This document shows positions 36,770 through 46,538 of a stretch of 64,000 nt of DNA, piece by piece. The notes beneath the pieces are model-generated. The model ran no database searches. It worked only from the letters and a program-made list of their open reading frames with translations, and was not told the origin of the DNA. Source of the DNA: Pacificimonas aurantium (lineage in GTDB: Bacteria > Pseudomonadota > Alphaproteobacteria > Sphingomonadales > Sphingomonadaceae); contig NZ_JAGSGB010000004.1 of the NCBI RefSeq assembly GCF_020092905.1, positions 1 through 64,000 on the forward strand, written 5' to 3'. The position numbers and the translations under genes are program-made. Within the stretch, counting starts at the first letter, position 1. Every line of letters starts with the position of its first letter.

Positions 36770-37393
36770 TCAGCTGCGAAAAGCGGCGACGGGGCGGATC
36801 GATAGCAGTGAAGCTTCGACCAAGCGCCGGCACGTAACGTCCGCGTCGGCCGGCGATAGTTCACCTCGCCCAAGCTGCCTTCCAAGCTCCTCCGGCACTG
36901 CCGAAAGCATTTCAACGGCGACGATCGCCTCCCGGATGGCCATGTGATAGCTACGGTGAAGCCGCCGTGCGAACCGCCCGAGCATCAGGTTTCGCCTGAC
37001 GAGTTGACCGAGTACGAGCGACGTGTGCGGCACTTCGCGAAGGATGATGTGAAGCGTCGGCCCGTGCGTGGCCACGTGACGCATATAGATGAGAGCTGCG
37101 TCTCCGGCCGCGGACAGGATGTTACTTTCCTCCGCGCAGGCAAGGAGGCCGGCCGATGCCAGGCGGTCCAGCTCCCGCTTCAGCACGCTGTCGATGAGTG
37201 CGTTCTGGTCCTCGAAGTAGGCGTAGATGAGGGCGCGGCTCACACCGAGTGCGCCGCTGATATCGTTCATCGAGAGTTCGACGGTTGCGTGGTCGCGGAT
37301 CTGCCTCTCGGCCAAATCAACGATTTCGGAAATGCGATCCTCGGAGCGTTTCCGCCGCCCTGTTCTCCGCGTATCTGCCTCGGCACCTTGCAT
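36770..37393 (-). CDS. TetR-family transcriptional regulator
   Basis: The 207-residue protein has the TetR helix-turn-helix about residues 20-65 (VELSMNDISGALGVSRALIY, AYFEDQNALIDSVLKREL) and a helical effector domain. It converges on the HTH-TetR gene with five bases between stops. It lies downstream of the amidohydrolase gene on the same strand, beyond a terminator, so it is probably transcribed separately. The start has only a weak ribosome-binding site. Confidence 0.85.
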   Translation of the reverse strand: MQGAEADTRRTGRRKRSEDRISEIVDLAERQIRDHATVELSMNDISGALGVSRALIYAYFEDQNALIDSVLKRELDRLASAGLLACAEESNILSAAGDAALIYMRHVATHGPTLHIILREVPHTSLVLGQLVRRNLMLGRFARRLHRSYHMAIREAIVAVEMLSAVPEELGRQLGRGELSPADADVTCRRLVEASLLSIRPVAAFRS

Positions 37394-37442
37394 CCATCTT
37401 TGCTAGGCGCACGCAAGGCGGGAGGCAAATGGAGGAGCGCGG

Positions 37443-37475
37443 AAAAAAGACCGCCGCCCGTAACGGACGGCGGTC
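37443..37475 (-). terminator. Rho-independent terminator after the amidohydrolase gene
   Basis: A minus-strand hairpin with 12-base arms (GACCGCCGTCCG / CGGGCGGCGGTC, one mismatch) and a three-base loop is followed by six Ts. Confidence 0.85.
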
Positions 37476-37497
37476 TAAACTCTAAGGGGAGGGTAAG

Positions 37498-38679
37498 CTA
37501 TTCTGCTGCTACAGCTTGCGGCTGCGGTGCCATGTCCAGCAGTTCTTCGTAATTCCGCCGGAAGAATGCGTCCTTGGAGGCATCGTCTACGGCTTCGAGG
37601 CTCGCATCGAACTTGCCGAGCGGATCCTTGGTGCCCTCCGGATGCGGGTAATCGCTTGAAAACATGAAGAGTTCTGCGCCCGCGTCGTTGATCATCCGGC
37701 CGACATCTTCGGATGGGAAGGGCGTAAACTTGACCGCCCGGCGGATATATTCGGAGGGGAGGAGTTCCATCCCCTGCAGATAGGGATCGGTCCGCTTGAA
37801 CGAGCGGTAGCCGCCATCGAGCTGGCGAAGGAATTCGGGCACCCAGCCGGCGCCGCATTCGACCACCGCGCCGCGCAGCTTCGGGAAGCGTTCGAAGACG
37901 CCGTCATAGACCATCGCCGTCAGGAACATCTGCGGTGCGTAGCCGAGGCAGGGATAATCGCCAAAGCGGATATTCTCGCCGCCACCGTGCAGGTCGGGCG
38001 CCCGCTCTCGGCCATTATTGTGATAGGCCACCGGCTGCGACATCGTTCCGGGGCCAATGTGAAGCGTGAACGGAATGTTCGCCTCCTGGAGCCGGCGCCA
38101 GAACGCATCATAGACGGTATGGCCGGGGGACCGTTCGCCCGCGGGGGCATTTGCGGGAACGAGGACCGCGCCGGCGCCATCGTCCAGCGCCTTTTCAAGC
38201 AGATCCATAGCCCGCTCGGGATTGTCGAGCGGCACGAACGCTACGAAGACGAGGCGCGGATCGGCCTTGCAGAACGCCGCCTGCGCCTGGTTCAGGGCGT
38301 GAGACGCCTTGTAGAGCGTATCCTCGTCCTTCGCGCGGCGAACGAGCGCGAGCCCGAAAGTCGGAAAGACGAGCTGCGAGCCAAAGCCGAGCCAGTCGAG
38401 CGCGCGCACGCGCTCTTCGGTATCAAACGCGCCGTAGCCGCCCCAACCTTTTTCGCCCGAAATGATGTTCTCACGCGCGGCGGCGTCCTTCTCTGGATCG
38501 GACTTACGCTCTTTCGCCGTTTCGATGACTTTCAAAATACGCTGCCCCGTTTCGGCGCCGCCATAGAGCGCGCCCAGCGAATCGAGCAGGTCCGGATCGA
38601 GATATGGCGCAAGCCAATCACCTGTCTCCATGGTGTGGCTGTCAGCATCGTGAATTACGCGGCCGTCGGTGTAGGTCAT
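37498..38679 (-). CDS. Amidohydrolase-2 family protein (ACMSD-like TIM barrel)
   Basis: The 393-residue protein has the metal-binding HDADSHTME at the N-terminus (an H/D-x-D/H variant of the family motif), TLHIGPGTMS in the middle and the C-terminal FSSDYPHPEGTKDP with the catalytic Asp. This matches amidohydrolase-2 enzymes such as aminocarboxymuconate semialdehyde decarboxylase and related metal-dependent hydrolases or decarboxylases. GAGGAGAAG precedes the ATG. With the VOC protein and flavin reductase upstream it suggests aromatic-ring degradation, but the reaction is not determined. Confidence 0.85.
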   Translation of the reverse strand: MTYTDGRVIHDADSHTMETGDWLAPYLDPDLLDSLGALYGGAETGQRILKVIETAKERKSDPEKDAAARENIISGEKGWGGYGAFDTEERVRALDWLGFGSQLVFPTFGLALVRRAKDEDTLYKASHALNQAQAAFCKADPRLVFVAFVPLDNPERAMDLLEKALDDGAGAVLVPANAPAGERSPGHTVYDAFWRRLQEANIPFTLHIGPGTMSQPVAYHNNGRERAPDLHGGGENIRFGDYPCLGYAPQMFLTAMVYDGVFERFPKLRGAVVECGAGWVPEFLRQLDGGYRSFKRTDPYLQGMELLPSEYIRRAVKFTPFPSEDVGRMINDAGAELFMFSSDYPHPEGTKDPLGKFDASLEAVDDASKDAFFRRNYEELLDMAPQPQAVAAE

Positions 38680-38827
38680 GAATCTTCTCCTCTCCCAAAC
38701 AAAGCACCCAAGTCTCGGCGCCTAGATACAGTTTATATGGTGCGCATGTCAACAAGAGCCGTTCCGGGATGCAGGAGCATTTAGTGACCGGTCCGCTTGT
38801 TGCCGTTTCAAACTTGTGGTTCGCTGG

Positions 38828-39220
38828 TCAAGCGTGGGCAGAAGGCATCCGCAGAAGCTCGATCGGATGGCCATCGGGATCCGCGGCGATGGCGACGCGC
38901 GCTGCGCCCATGTCCATCGGCGCCGCGAGGTTCCTCCCGCCATTGGCGAGCATCGCCTGGTGAACGGCGTCGACGTCATCGAGCAGGAAGCCGAGAGGGC
39001 CGTGCATGTTGCCCGGCGTAAGCGCTCGCGCGTCCTTCCACCGGCACAGGATGAGCCGTAGGCTACCAGGATGCGGGGGCGCGAGGATCCATTCATCAAA
39101 CTCGCCGGCGTCGATCTTCCGCTGCACGGTGAAGCCGAGCGCAGTTTCGTAGAACCGGGCCGACTCTTCGAAGTCGGACACGAAGAGCTTCACGAACGCC
39201 TGGGCTGGTTTCCCGGTCAC
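38828..39220 (-). CDS. VOC-superfamily (glyoxalase/dioxygenase-fold) protein
   Basis: The 130-residue protein has the two beta-alpha-beta-beta-beta modules of the vicinal-oxygen-chelate fold (VKLFVSDFEESARFYETALG, then PLGFLLDDVDAVHQAML and AADPDGHPIELLRM). It may be a lyase, an extradiol-dioxygenase-like enzyme or a resistance/binding protein; the metal triad is only partly evident. It overlaps the flavin reductase gene by ATGA and is translated with it. Confidence 0.82.
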   Translation of the reverse strand: MTGKPAQAFVKLFVSDFEESARFYETALGFTVQRKIDAGEFDEWILAPPHPGSLRLILCRWKDARALTPGNMHGPLGFLLDDVDAVHQAMLANGGRNLAAPMDMGAARVAIAADPDGHPIELLRMPSAHA

Positions 39221-39756
39221 TGAGGCGCTCGGCCCGTATCGCCGGCCGGCATCGAAAAGCCGCCGTAGCCGCGACCGCCGTAAAGCAGGGCGCTACTCGG
39301 GCCGCTGAGATGGATCGAGCGGACCGCGCAGAACAGCACATGGTGCGTCCCATAGGGATGGGCTTCATGCAACTCGCACTGAAGCGCTGCGGGAGCTCCG
39401 ATGAGAAGTGGAGGCTCGTGAGTATCATCCTGCCACGATCCCTCCTGGAAGCGGGCGTCACCCTTGTGGCCGCGTCCGCCGGCAAACCGGTCGGCGAGCG
39501 ACGCCGAATCTTCGGGCAACATGTTCAGGCAAAGGCGCCGCGTCGCCGTGATCGGCGGCAGCGCCGAACTCTTGCGGTTGAGGCAAAGTACAAGCGACAG
39601 CGGGTCTGCGGCGAGCGAGCAGACGGCAGTGACGGTGACTCCAAAACGCGCACCGTTTTCCCGTGCGGTGACGATGTGGACCGTCGTGGCGAGACGCGAC
39701 ATCGCCTCTCGGAAATGGCCAGCAGCGTCGGGCTCGTGCGCATATCGAACTGACAT
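39217..39756 (-). CDS. Flavin reductase-like protein
   Basis: About 179 residues with the flavin-reductase-like split-barrel signature (FGVTVTAVCSLAADPLSLVL), LPEDSASLADRF and the closing YGGRGYGGFSM. Such proteins supply reduced FMN/FAD to two-component monooxygenases. I chose ATG 39756 because GGAG lies just upstream; the TTG at 39801 is weaker. No oxygenase component lies beside it, so the partner is elsewhere or the protein has another role. The GPH transporter gene diverges from it. Confidence 0.85.
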   Translation of the reverse strand: MSVRYAHEPDAAGHFREAMSRLATTVHIVTARENGARFGVTVTAVCSLAADPLSLVLCLNRKSSALPPITATRRLCLNMLPEDSASLADRFAGGRGHKGDARFQEGSWQDDTHEPPLLIGAPAALQCELHEAHPYGTHHVLFCAVRSIHLSGPSSALLYGGRGYGGFSMPAGDTGRAPQ

Positions 39757-39926
39757 TAACTCCGGATCCGCCCCATTCCCATTACCTGAGTTGCTAACCA
39801 ATAGAGCTTTACCCGCCCCATCGCAATGAGCTAGTGCATTGGCTGAAAGCTCGTATAGGCCGCGATCAGACGCGATAATAAGAATATGACGCGCAAACTA
39901 ATATGAGTCCGGGGGAGGCGATTAAA

Positions 39927-41441
39927 GTGGACATGTCCGTGACCAGGCCGAATGATCAGGCCGCCGAGCAGCCCCCGCCGCTGTCCCGCGGCACCAAGCT
40001 CGCCTACGGAGCGGGCGCCATCGCGAACGGCGTCAAGAATGTCGCTTTCGCCGCCTATCTGATGTTTTTCTACAATCAGGTGGTCGGAATCTCGGCGGCG
40101 ATCGTGTCGGCTGCAATCGCGCTTACGCTGGTCATCGACGCCTTTTTCGATCCGATGCTCGGCCGCTGGACCGACATGACGAAAAGCAGGTGGGGACGCC
40201 GCCATCCCTTCATTTATGGCGCGGCCGCGCCGACCGCCCTTTTCTTCGCCATCGTCTGGTTTCCGCCTACCGGCATGACGGACGGGCAGACCGGGCTGTG
40301 GATCTTCGTGACTTCAATCCTGACGCGGGTATCGATCAGCAGCTTCGAAATCGCGACCCAGGCGATGATCCCAGAACTAACCGAGCGTTACACCGAGCGC
40401 ACGAAGCTGTTTTCGCTGCGCTACTGGTTCCTCTACATCGGCCAGTACGGTTTCGCCGCCTTTTGCCTGCTTACCTTTTTCAAGGCGACCGAGGAGTTTC
40501 CGAAAGGTCAGTTGAACCCCGACAGCTATCTGGGATTTGCGCTGCTCGGCTCGGCCCTCATCTTCACGGCGATGATCGTTTGCGGTCTGGGCACGCACAA
40601 CCGCATACCGTGGCTGCGGCAGCGCGACGAACGCGCCGCGCGCCCGACGGTACTCACGCACCTGAAGGAGATGGGCGCTGCCTTTCGCAACCGAGCTTTC
40701 CTGGCGATCTTCGCGTTTGGCGTCCTGAAATTCACTGCGATCGGCCTCTACAGCGCGACCGCTCTCTATTTTCAGACGTACCTGTTCGGCTTCGACGCTT
40801 CGCAGCTCGCGCTCCTCACGATCGATAGCGTGGTTGCCGCGACCATAGCTGCGCCGCTCGCCCCGCGTATGTCAGCCAAGCTTGGGAAACGTACGAGCGC
40901 GATGCTGTTCGCGGTCGTAGGCATCGTCGTCGGACTGCTGCCGCTTATCCTGTCCTATTTCGATTTGTTCTTCGTCGCCGGCGATGCGGAGCTGCTCCCG
41001 GTGATGTTCGTGATCGGGGCCGTCTATGGCGCGATGATCGCAATATCGCTGATCAATACCTCCTCAATGCTCGCGGACGTTGTTGAGGACAGTGCGGTTC
41101 GAACGCACCGTCACGACGCGGGCATCTTCTTCGCCGCCTCCAGCTTCATGCAGCAATGCTCCACGGCGCTTGGGATCATGGCAAACGGGATCATCCTGAC
41201 CTGGGCGGCCTTTCCGGCGAAGGTGGGCCCGGACGACGTAACGGAACCGATGATCGATTCCTTGATCGCCCATTATGTGCCCACCTCGCTTGGCCTGTGG
41301 GTCGTGGGCTGCGCATTCCTGTTTTTCTATCCGATCACGCAGGCACGGCATGAACGAAACCTCGCCATCCTCGACGCCCGCCGCGCAGAAGCGAAGGCGC
41401 GCGAGGCGGACAACAACCCTACCGGGGCGCCCATGCGGTGA
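39927..41441 (+). CDS. MFS transporter of the GPH type
   Basis: The protein has about 504 residues and 12 hydrophobic segments. The GPH motif DAFFDPMLGRWTDMTKSRWG followed by RRHPF is nearly the same as in the transporter at 25306-26805, so the two are paralogues. GGGGGAGG lies inside the longer frame just ahead of GTG 39927, which I prefer over ATG 39903. It is divergent from the flavin reductase / VOC genes and probably imports their substrate. Confidence 0.88.
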   Translation: MDMSVTRPNDQAAEQPPPLSRGTKLAYGAGAIANGVKNVAFAAYLMFFYNQVVGISAAIVSAAIALTLVIDAFFDPMLGRWTDMTKSRWGRRHPFIYGAAAPTALFFAIVWFPPTGMTDGQTGLWIFVTSILTRVSISSFEIATQAMIPELTERYTERTKLFSLRYWFLYIGQYGFAAFCLLTFFKATEEFPKGQLNPDSYLGFALLGSALIFTAMIVCGLGTHNRIPWLRQRDERAARPTVLTHLKEMGAAFRNRAFLAIFAFGVLKFTAIGLYSATALYFQTYLFGFDASQLALLTIDSVVAATIAAPLAPRMSAKLGKRTSAMLFAVVGIVVGLLPLILSYFDLFFVAGDAELLPVMFVIGAVYGAMIAISLINTSSMLADVVEDSAVRTHRHDAGIFFAASSFMQQCSTALGIMANGIILTWAAFPAKVGPDDVTEPMIDSLIAHYVPTSLGLWVVGCAFLFFYPITQARHERNLAILDARRAEAKAREADNNPTGAPMR

Positions 41442-41863
41442 TGCTTCGGAGCTTCGGTCAGCTGCTCGACATTCACAGCCTGGCGAAGGAGACCCCCGAG
41501 GCCGTAGTGCATGATCCCTGAAGAAGAAGTCAGTCCGTCACGAGCATTCAGCCGAAACTTCCGTGACGCGGCGGTCCATATCAAGGTCCAAACCCGCGGC
41601 CAGCGGGACCCTCCGGTGGACTTCAACTATCGGGACGAACCACGGAGTAAGCCGCAACTGGCAGGGAAACTCGTAGCGGCTGAGACGGGCCGACAGCGGA
41701 CCGACTGCTTTTTTCGCACATCACGCTTTAGCGGACACTCTCATATGCTGAGCCGCGCGGCTGTTTCGCCTGCTTTAGATCGTCGGATACTTAATGTGCC
41801 GGAACCCAACGACTCAGGCGTACGCGGACAGTTCTGCGTGACCTTGCAGCGTACAAGCCTCTT
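41442..41863. other. Intergenic region without a supported gene
   Basis: Short ORFs here have no recognisable domains, good ribosome-binding sites or coding-like composition. No strong terminator, repeat or RNA gene was seen. Confidence 0.4.
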
Positions 41864-43510
41864 TCAATGATCTGACTGAAGCGGTGAGCAGAAAAAGTTG
41901 CTGGCTGATCGGGGTGACCCGCTTCCCCGATAGATGGCCTTCTGCGGATAGGGACAAAGAGGCCTCTGAAGGCTGATCCCCGCGGGGTCCGCAGAATCGA
42001 ACTTTGTCGAGATAACGTGGTTTGGCGCTATGCCGCCGGAAGCCCAGTCGATGAGGGCGGAGAAGAGGTCATACTTGGTACTGTCCACGGGCGGCTTTGG
42101 CGGGATACCTAGCGATGAATTGAATGAGTCCGGACCCGAACCGCCGCCGCAATGCATCATGCCTGGCGCCAGGAAGAGACGTGCGGTGTCCTGCGCGGTC
42201 CCCATCCCGCCAAGCTTCTCAGCCTGGCGCTCGTAGAACGCCACGCTTTGGCCGGGCGCGACGAGCGAGTCCGACAGGCCATGATAGATGATCAATTTCC
42301 CGCCGCGCGCCTGAAAGGCCTTCAGGCTGCCCCGCGTGGCATCGTTCACGGCCTCGTTGAGACCCGCGGTAACCTCCGGCATGTCCCGCTTGAAGTCGAA
42401 GCCCTGCCAATCCCATTCCGGGCTGAAGACCCACTTGAACAGGCTGCTGAACGGCGGCTCGCCGCTCTCCGAACTCTGCAGGAACGACCAGCCATATTGG
42501 CCAGGCGCTTCGCTTCCGGGCAGCCAACCGTAGTAAAGGGGCTCGCCGTCGTCCGTGGTGGGCCCAGAGTAGAAGGCCCGCGCAGTCGCGACCTCGGCCG
42601 GCGTCAGGCACTGGTCCGACACCGCGCCGGTGCATTCCAGTACTGCCGGATCGAATTCACAGCTTAACGGATCAGAGATGAAGGGATCGCCAGCCAGCCC
42701 GTGTCCCTGCGCCCAGCAGGTTGCGATGGCGGCGCGGTTCAATAGTTTTAGCTTGGCATCGGACAGACGGCTGCCGGGCGTTTCGTGCGCGGCGGCATAG
42801 TCCCACAGCACCGCGGCGTGACCCCAAATCCTGTCGATGACCGGCGCGCCGACTAAGATGCCGTCATAGTCCGCCGGATAGTAAAGCGCCTCGATCAGGC
42901 CCTGCTGTCCACCCGTCGAGCAGCCGGTATAGTAGGATTGGGTTTCCTCGCGGCCGTAAAATTCCCGCGTGATCGCCTTGCCGGTGACCGTCATGATGTG
43001 CGTCGAGAGGCGGCCCCAGTCCCGCCACTTCCGCGGATGGCCGATCAGCGCATCGCCATCGAGCGGCGTTGCCGGCGCGGTCCCCGTATCCGTCGTTGCC
43101 GCCGCGAAGCCCCGCCGCAGCCCCTCGGCCATTCCTGCATAGCCGCCGGCGAGCACGCCAGCGAAGCCGCCGTTGCCGTTACCGTGGAATACCCCGGTCC
43201 AGCCCTGGGCGGGAAGCCAGATTTCCACGCCGATGTCGGAGTCCGGATCGGACTGTACCCGCGCGACGACGCGGCAGAAGGGCGGCAGTCTGTCCTGCTG
43301 TCCGTGGAATGCGTTTCCCGTCGGCTGCTGCGCCACATATGCCGCGCTGACGATAGTCGTGTCGTCCAGCGCGAGCGACTGCAGCGCTTCGCACCGCGCC
43401 GCCGCTGCGGCCGGCGCAGCGGAAGGGGCCGGGCCGGCAGACACACCTTGTGCGGCCGCAAGTCCGGCGATCAGCACCAACGTTGAACCGAGCGACGTGA
43501 ACCCGCTCAT
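41864..43510 (-). CDS. Tannase/feruloyl-esterase family hydrolase, secreted
   Basis: The protein has about 548 residues. A signal peptide (SLGSTLVLIAGLAAAQGVSA) is followed by a tannase-family alpha/beta hydrolase. The nucleophile motif is YYTGCSTGGQQG (Ser near residue 198), with CS joined by the family disulfide, and a C-terminal HCGGGSGPDS carries the His. Insertion of the lid domain explains the length. The family cleaves esters of gallic, ferulic or other aromatic acids. I chose ATG 43510 because of GGAG seven bases upstream; GTG 43546 overlaps the MFS gene stop. It is probably periplasmic or outer-membrane and would release the substrate taken up by the neighbouring carrier. Confidence 0.88.
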   Translation of the reverse strand: MSGFTSLGSTLVLIAGLAAAQGVSAGPAPSAAPAAAAARCEALQSLALDDTTIVSAAYVAQQPTGNAFHGQQDRLPPFCRVVARVQSDPDSDIGVEIWLPAQGWTGVFHGNGNGGFAGVLAGGYAGMAEGLRRGFAAATTDTGTAPATPLDGDALIGHPRKWRDWGRLSTHIMTVTGKAITREFYGREETQSYYTGCSTGGQQGLIEALYYPADYDGILVGAPVIDRIWGHAAVLWDYAAAHETPGSRLSDAKLKLLNRAAIATCWAQGHGLAGDPFISDPLSCEFDPAVLECTGAVSDQCLTPAEVATARAFYSGPTTDDGEPLYYGWLPGSEAPGQYGWSFLQSSESGEPPFSSLFKWVFSPEWDWQGFDFKRDMPEVTAGLNEAVNDATRGSLKAFQARGGKLIIYHGLSDSLVAPGQSVAFYERQAEKLGGMGTAQDTARLFLAPGMMHCGGGSGPDSFNSSLGIPPKPPVDSTKYDLFSALIDWASGGIAPNHVISTKFDSADPAGISLQRPLCPYPQKAIYRGSGSPRSASNFFCSPLQSDH

Positions 43511-43542
43511 GTTTTTTCTCCGGAATCTACTCGCCGCCGTTT

Positions 43543-44856
43543 TCACTGGCCCAGGCTGCCGCGCTCATCGCGGCGGATCAGCCGCGCCAGGATCAGGAAC
43601 AGCGCTGCCCCGATCAGGTACATCGGCGTAAGCGCGTAATAGGCCGCCTGCAGAGCGTGTGCGCCGTAGGCGGGACGGAAGAAATCGCTCGCCATCCCTA
43701 CATATGTCGGCCCCAGCCCCAAGCCGATGAAGTTCATCACCAGCAGTAGCAATGCGCCGGAGATGACTCGACGCTCGGGGGCCACTTCGCCCTGAACGAA
43801 GGTCACCGTAGCCGACAGGAAAAACGAGTTCAGGAACATCGGCACGGTCAGGAACGCCAGGGCGACTTCCCAGCCGGGCGCCCAGATAAAGCCGATAAAA
43901 AAGGGCAGCGCGGCGATCAGTGAGACCGCTGGCACCGTGGCATAGGCGGCCCGGCTGCGGCGCGCGAAATGATCGACGATGCGGCCCGAGGCGTAGATGC
44001 CCGCACTCATGCCGACACCGACGACCAGCGCGTACCAGATGGCGACATCCTCCAGCGTCATGCCCTTCTCGCGCATCAGGAAGAGGACCGTGAAGTTGAG
44101 CAGGCCGTAGGTGATGAAGTTGCCGGCGCTGCTCGCCAGCGACGCCATCAGCAGCAGTGGGTTGCGGAAGAACTGTGCGATGGCGGTAAGGAAGCCTTCC
44201 GGGCCGGTTTCCGCCGTCGTCGGCGCGGGCAGAACATCCGTACCGCCCCGCTCCGGCTCGCGCACGATCAGATAGACCGCCAGCGCCGTGCCGACGCCAA
44301 TGGCGCCGATGGCGTAGAAGGGAACGCGCCAGTTGAATGCGGCGGCCAGCGAGGCGCCGAAGGCGACGCCGAGCGCCGAGCCGAGAGCCGGTCCGAGATT
44401 GAAAATCGCCATTGCCGTCGTCCGCCGCTCGCGCGGGAAACTGTCGGAGATGATTGCATAGGACGGCGGCACACCGCCCGCTTCGCCGACGCCGACAAGC
44501 ATGCGCGCGGCGACCAGTTGGCCATAGTTTCCGGCCATTCCGCACGCCGCGGTCGCGCCGCTCCAGATTGCGCACGCGGCCGACAGCACCTTCACGCGGT
44601 TCGTGCGGTCGGCCAGCCAACCGATCGGGATGGCGATGAAGCAGTAGAACAGCGCGAAATAGAACCCGGTAAGCAGTCCGAGTTCCCCGTCGCTGATCTG
44701 CAGCCCATCCTGAATCGGCTTTGCCAGAATGGAAATCAGCTGCCGGTCCAGAAAGTTAAGTACATAGACGAAGCACAGCATTCCCAGTGTGATGCGGGCG
44801 CCTGCAACGGGTGCAGGCGTTGCGCTGGTACCGGGTTCAGCGGCTTGATGTGACAT
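43543..44856 (-). CDS. MFS transporter (spinster-like type)
   Basis: About 437 residues and 12 transmembrane segments. The motifs LNFLDRQLISILAKPIQDGL, GWLADRTNRVKVLSA and RMLVGVGEAGG are typical of the MFS group near spinster and aromatic-acid carriers. The frame extends to 45018 inside the ligase gene, but ATG 44856 starts the conserved N-terminus and overlaps the ligase end by 20 bases. It lies between the ligase and esterase genes and probably transports the ester substrate or its acid product. Confidence 0.88.
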   Translation of the reverse strand: MSHQAAEPGTSATPAPVAGARITLGMLCFVYVLNFLDRQLISILAKPIQDGLQISDGELGLLTGFYFALFYCFIAIPIGWLADRTNRVKVLSAACAIWSGATAACGMAGNYGQLVAARMLVGVGEAGGVPPSYAIISDSFPRERRTTAMAIFNLGPALGSALGVAFGASLAAAFNWRVPFYAIGAIGVGTALAVYLIVREPERGGTDVLPAPTTAETGPEGFLTAIAQFFRNPLLLMASLASSAGNFITYGLLNFTVLFLMREKGMTLEDVAIWYALVVGVGMSAGIYASGRIVDHFARRSRAAYATVPAVSLIAALPFFIGFIWAPGWEVALAFLTVPMFLNSFFLSATVTFVQGEVAPERRVISGALLLLVMNFIGLGLGPTYVGMASDFFRPAYGAHALQAAYYALTPMYLIGAALFLILARLIRRDERGSLGQ

Positions 44857-46444
44857 AGCGATCGAGCGCCCCTTCCTCATAGTCGGCGCGCAGGCGGACC
44901 TTGTCGATTTTCCCTGTGGCAGCGAGCGGCATGCGGGGAAGGTGAACAACTTCATCGGGCAGCCACCAGTCGGCCACTCGTCCCCGGAGGGCATCGGTCC
45001 ACACGCCGGGATCCGCACCCTCGCCTTGGCTAAGTTCCACTACCAGCACAGGGCGTTCGCCCCATTTGGGATGAGGTTTGCCGATTACGGCGACCTGACC
45101 GACGCGCGGGTCGCGGCCGATAATGGCCTCCATTTCGGCCGGGTTGATCCACTCACCGCCCGACTTGATCAGGTCCTTCGAGCGGCCGCAGATCGTTAAA
45201 GCGCCGGTGTCGTCCAGCATGGCAAGGTCGCCGGTGTCGAAATAGCCTTCTGCGTCGAGAGCGCTTTCGTCAGCGTTCAGGTAACGCTCTATGACAGAGT
45301 GGCCCTTTACCTTCAGGTGGCCGGTGACTCCGTGCTGTTCGCTCAGGGTTTCGCCGTCCGCATTCGTTAGCTTCAGATCTACGCCGACCGGTGGGCGCCC
45401 CGACGCGCGCTCGGCAGTGGCGGGAAGCTGCACCGAGTCCACCGTTCCAAGCGGCGACATTTCGGTCATGCCCCAAGTCGTCTGGACGCGTGCGCCGAGG
45501 CGTTTCTCCATGCGCCGGGTCAGCGAATCCGGGCATTTCGATCCGCCGATAACGACGCGTTCCAGGCTCGGGACGTCCTCGCCGGTTTCATCGAGATGGT
45601 CGAGCAGTGCGATCCACACCGTCTGCACGCCGCCGGCGATTGTGACCTCTTCGCTTTGGATCAGCGCGGCAAGGCTGGCGCCGTCCAGGTCGCGGCCCGG
45701 CAGCACCAGACTGGCGCCGACGGCGGGAGCGGAGAATGGAAAGCCCCAGGCGTTGGCGTGGAACATCGGAATGGCGACGAGGATCGTATCCTTCGCGGAC
45801 AATGCGTAGGCGTCCGGCTGGATCGACATCATCGTGTGCAGATAGTTGGAGCGGTGGGTGAAGGCGACGCCCTTCGGCCGTCCCGTCGTGCCGGACGTAA
45901 AGCAAAGGCCGGCTTCGCTGTTTTCGTCGAAATCCCCCCACGGAACGGTCTGACCTTGGGCCTCGACGACCGCGTCGATGGGTTCGACAGGCACGTCGCA
46001 CAGGCTTGCGATCGCCCTGTCGAATTCGCCGTCGAGCACCAGTACGCGCTCGATCGTCGGGCAGTCCGGCAACAATTCGGGCAGCATGGGCACCAGGTTC
46101 GCCGCGATGGCAAGCACGCGGTTCCCGGCCTGTGCAACCATGGCGCTAAGATGCGCGGACGTCAGCCGTGGATTGAGCGTATGGCACACCAGCCCCGCGT
46201 TCATGGTGCCATAGTAGAGTTCCAAGTGGTCCTGGGTATTCCACGCCAGCGTACCGACCCGGTCTCCGACCTTCAGCCCAAGCGCGAGCAGCGCCCCGGA
46301 GAGCCGGTTGCTTCGCGCGCGCAGTTCCGCGTAGCCGGTCCGGCGCACGACCGTTCCCTTCGACGCGGTCGCAACGGTGGCGGCTGGATGCCACTTCGCA
46401 GCATGATCGACGAACTTTTCCAAGGTGAGCGAGAATGTCTGCAT
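44837..46444 (-). CDS. Acyl-CoA synthetase (AMP-binding enzyme)
   Basis: The protein has about 535 residues and activates a carboxylic acid through an acyl-AMP to its CoA thioester. It carries the P-loop FTSGTTGRPKGVAFTH (about 181-196), TTWGMTEMSP, the hinge GYFDTGDLAMLDD and C-terminal GKIDKVRLR with the catalytic Lys. It resembles medium/long-chain or aromatic acid ligases. The longer frame to 46639 is not needed, since GGGAAC precedes ATG 46444. It shares the cluster with the TonB receptor, the MFS carrier and the esterase. Confidence 0.9.
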   Translation of the reverse strand: MQTFSLTLEKFVDHAAKWHPAATVATASKGTVVRRTGYAELRARSNRLSGALLALGLKVGDRVGTLAWNTQDHLELYYGTMNAGLVCHTLNPRLTSAHLSAMVAQAGNRVLAIAANLVPMLPELLPDCPTIERVLVLDGEFDRAIASLCDVPVEPIDAVVEAQGQTVPWGDFDENSEAGLCFTSGTTGRPKGVAFTHRSNYLHTMMSIQPDAYALSAKDTILVAIPMFHANAWGFPFSAPAVGASLVLPGRDLDGASLAALIQSEEVTIAGGVQTVWIALLDHLDETGEDVPSLERVVIGGSKCPDSLTRRMEKRLGARVQTTWGMTEMSPLGTVDSVQLPATAERASGRPPVGVDLKLTNADGETLSEQHGVTGHLKVKGHSVIERYLNADESALDAEGYFDTGDLAMLDDTGALTICGRSKDLIKSGGEWINPAEMEAIIGRDPRVGQVAVIGKPHPKWGERPVLVVELSQGEGADPGVWTDALRGRVADWWLPDEVVHLPRMPLAATGKIDKVRLRADYEEGALDRYVTSSR

Positions 46445-46538
46445 GTTCCCGTAACTTATTAGGCTCTGCTCAATAGGGTCGGATTGGTCGGGGGTCGTGC
46501 GGAGGGGGCTGTGCGCCTGTCCCCCGCGAACCCCTTCC

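Noticed and set aside
41511-41870. 119-codon plus-strand ORF in the gap after the second GPH transporter
   Set aside because: No domain, no ribosome-binding site, composition looks random.
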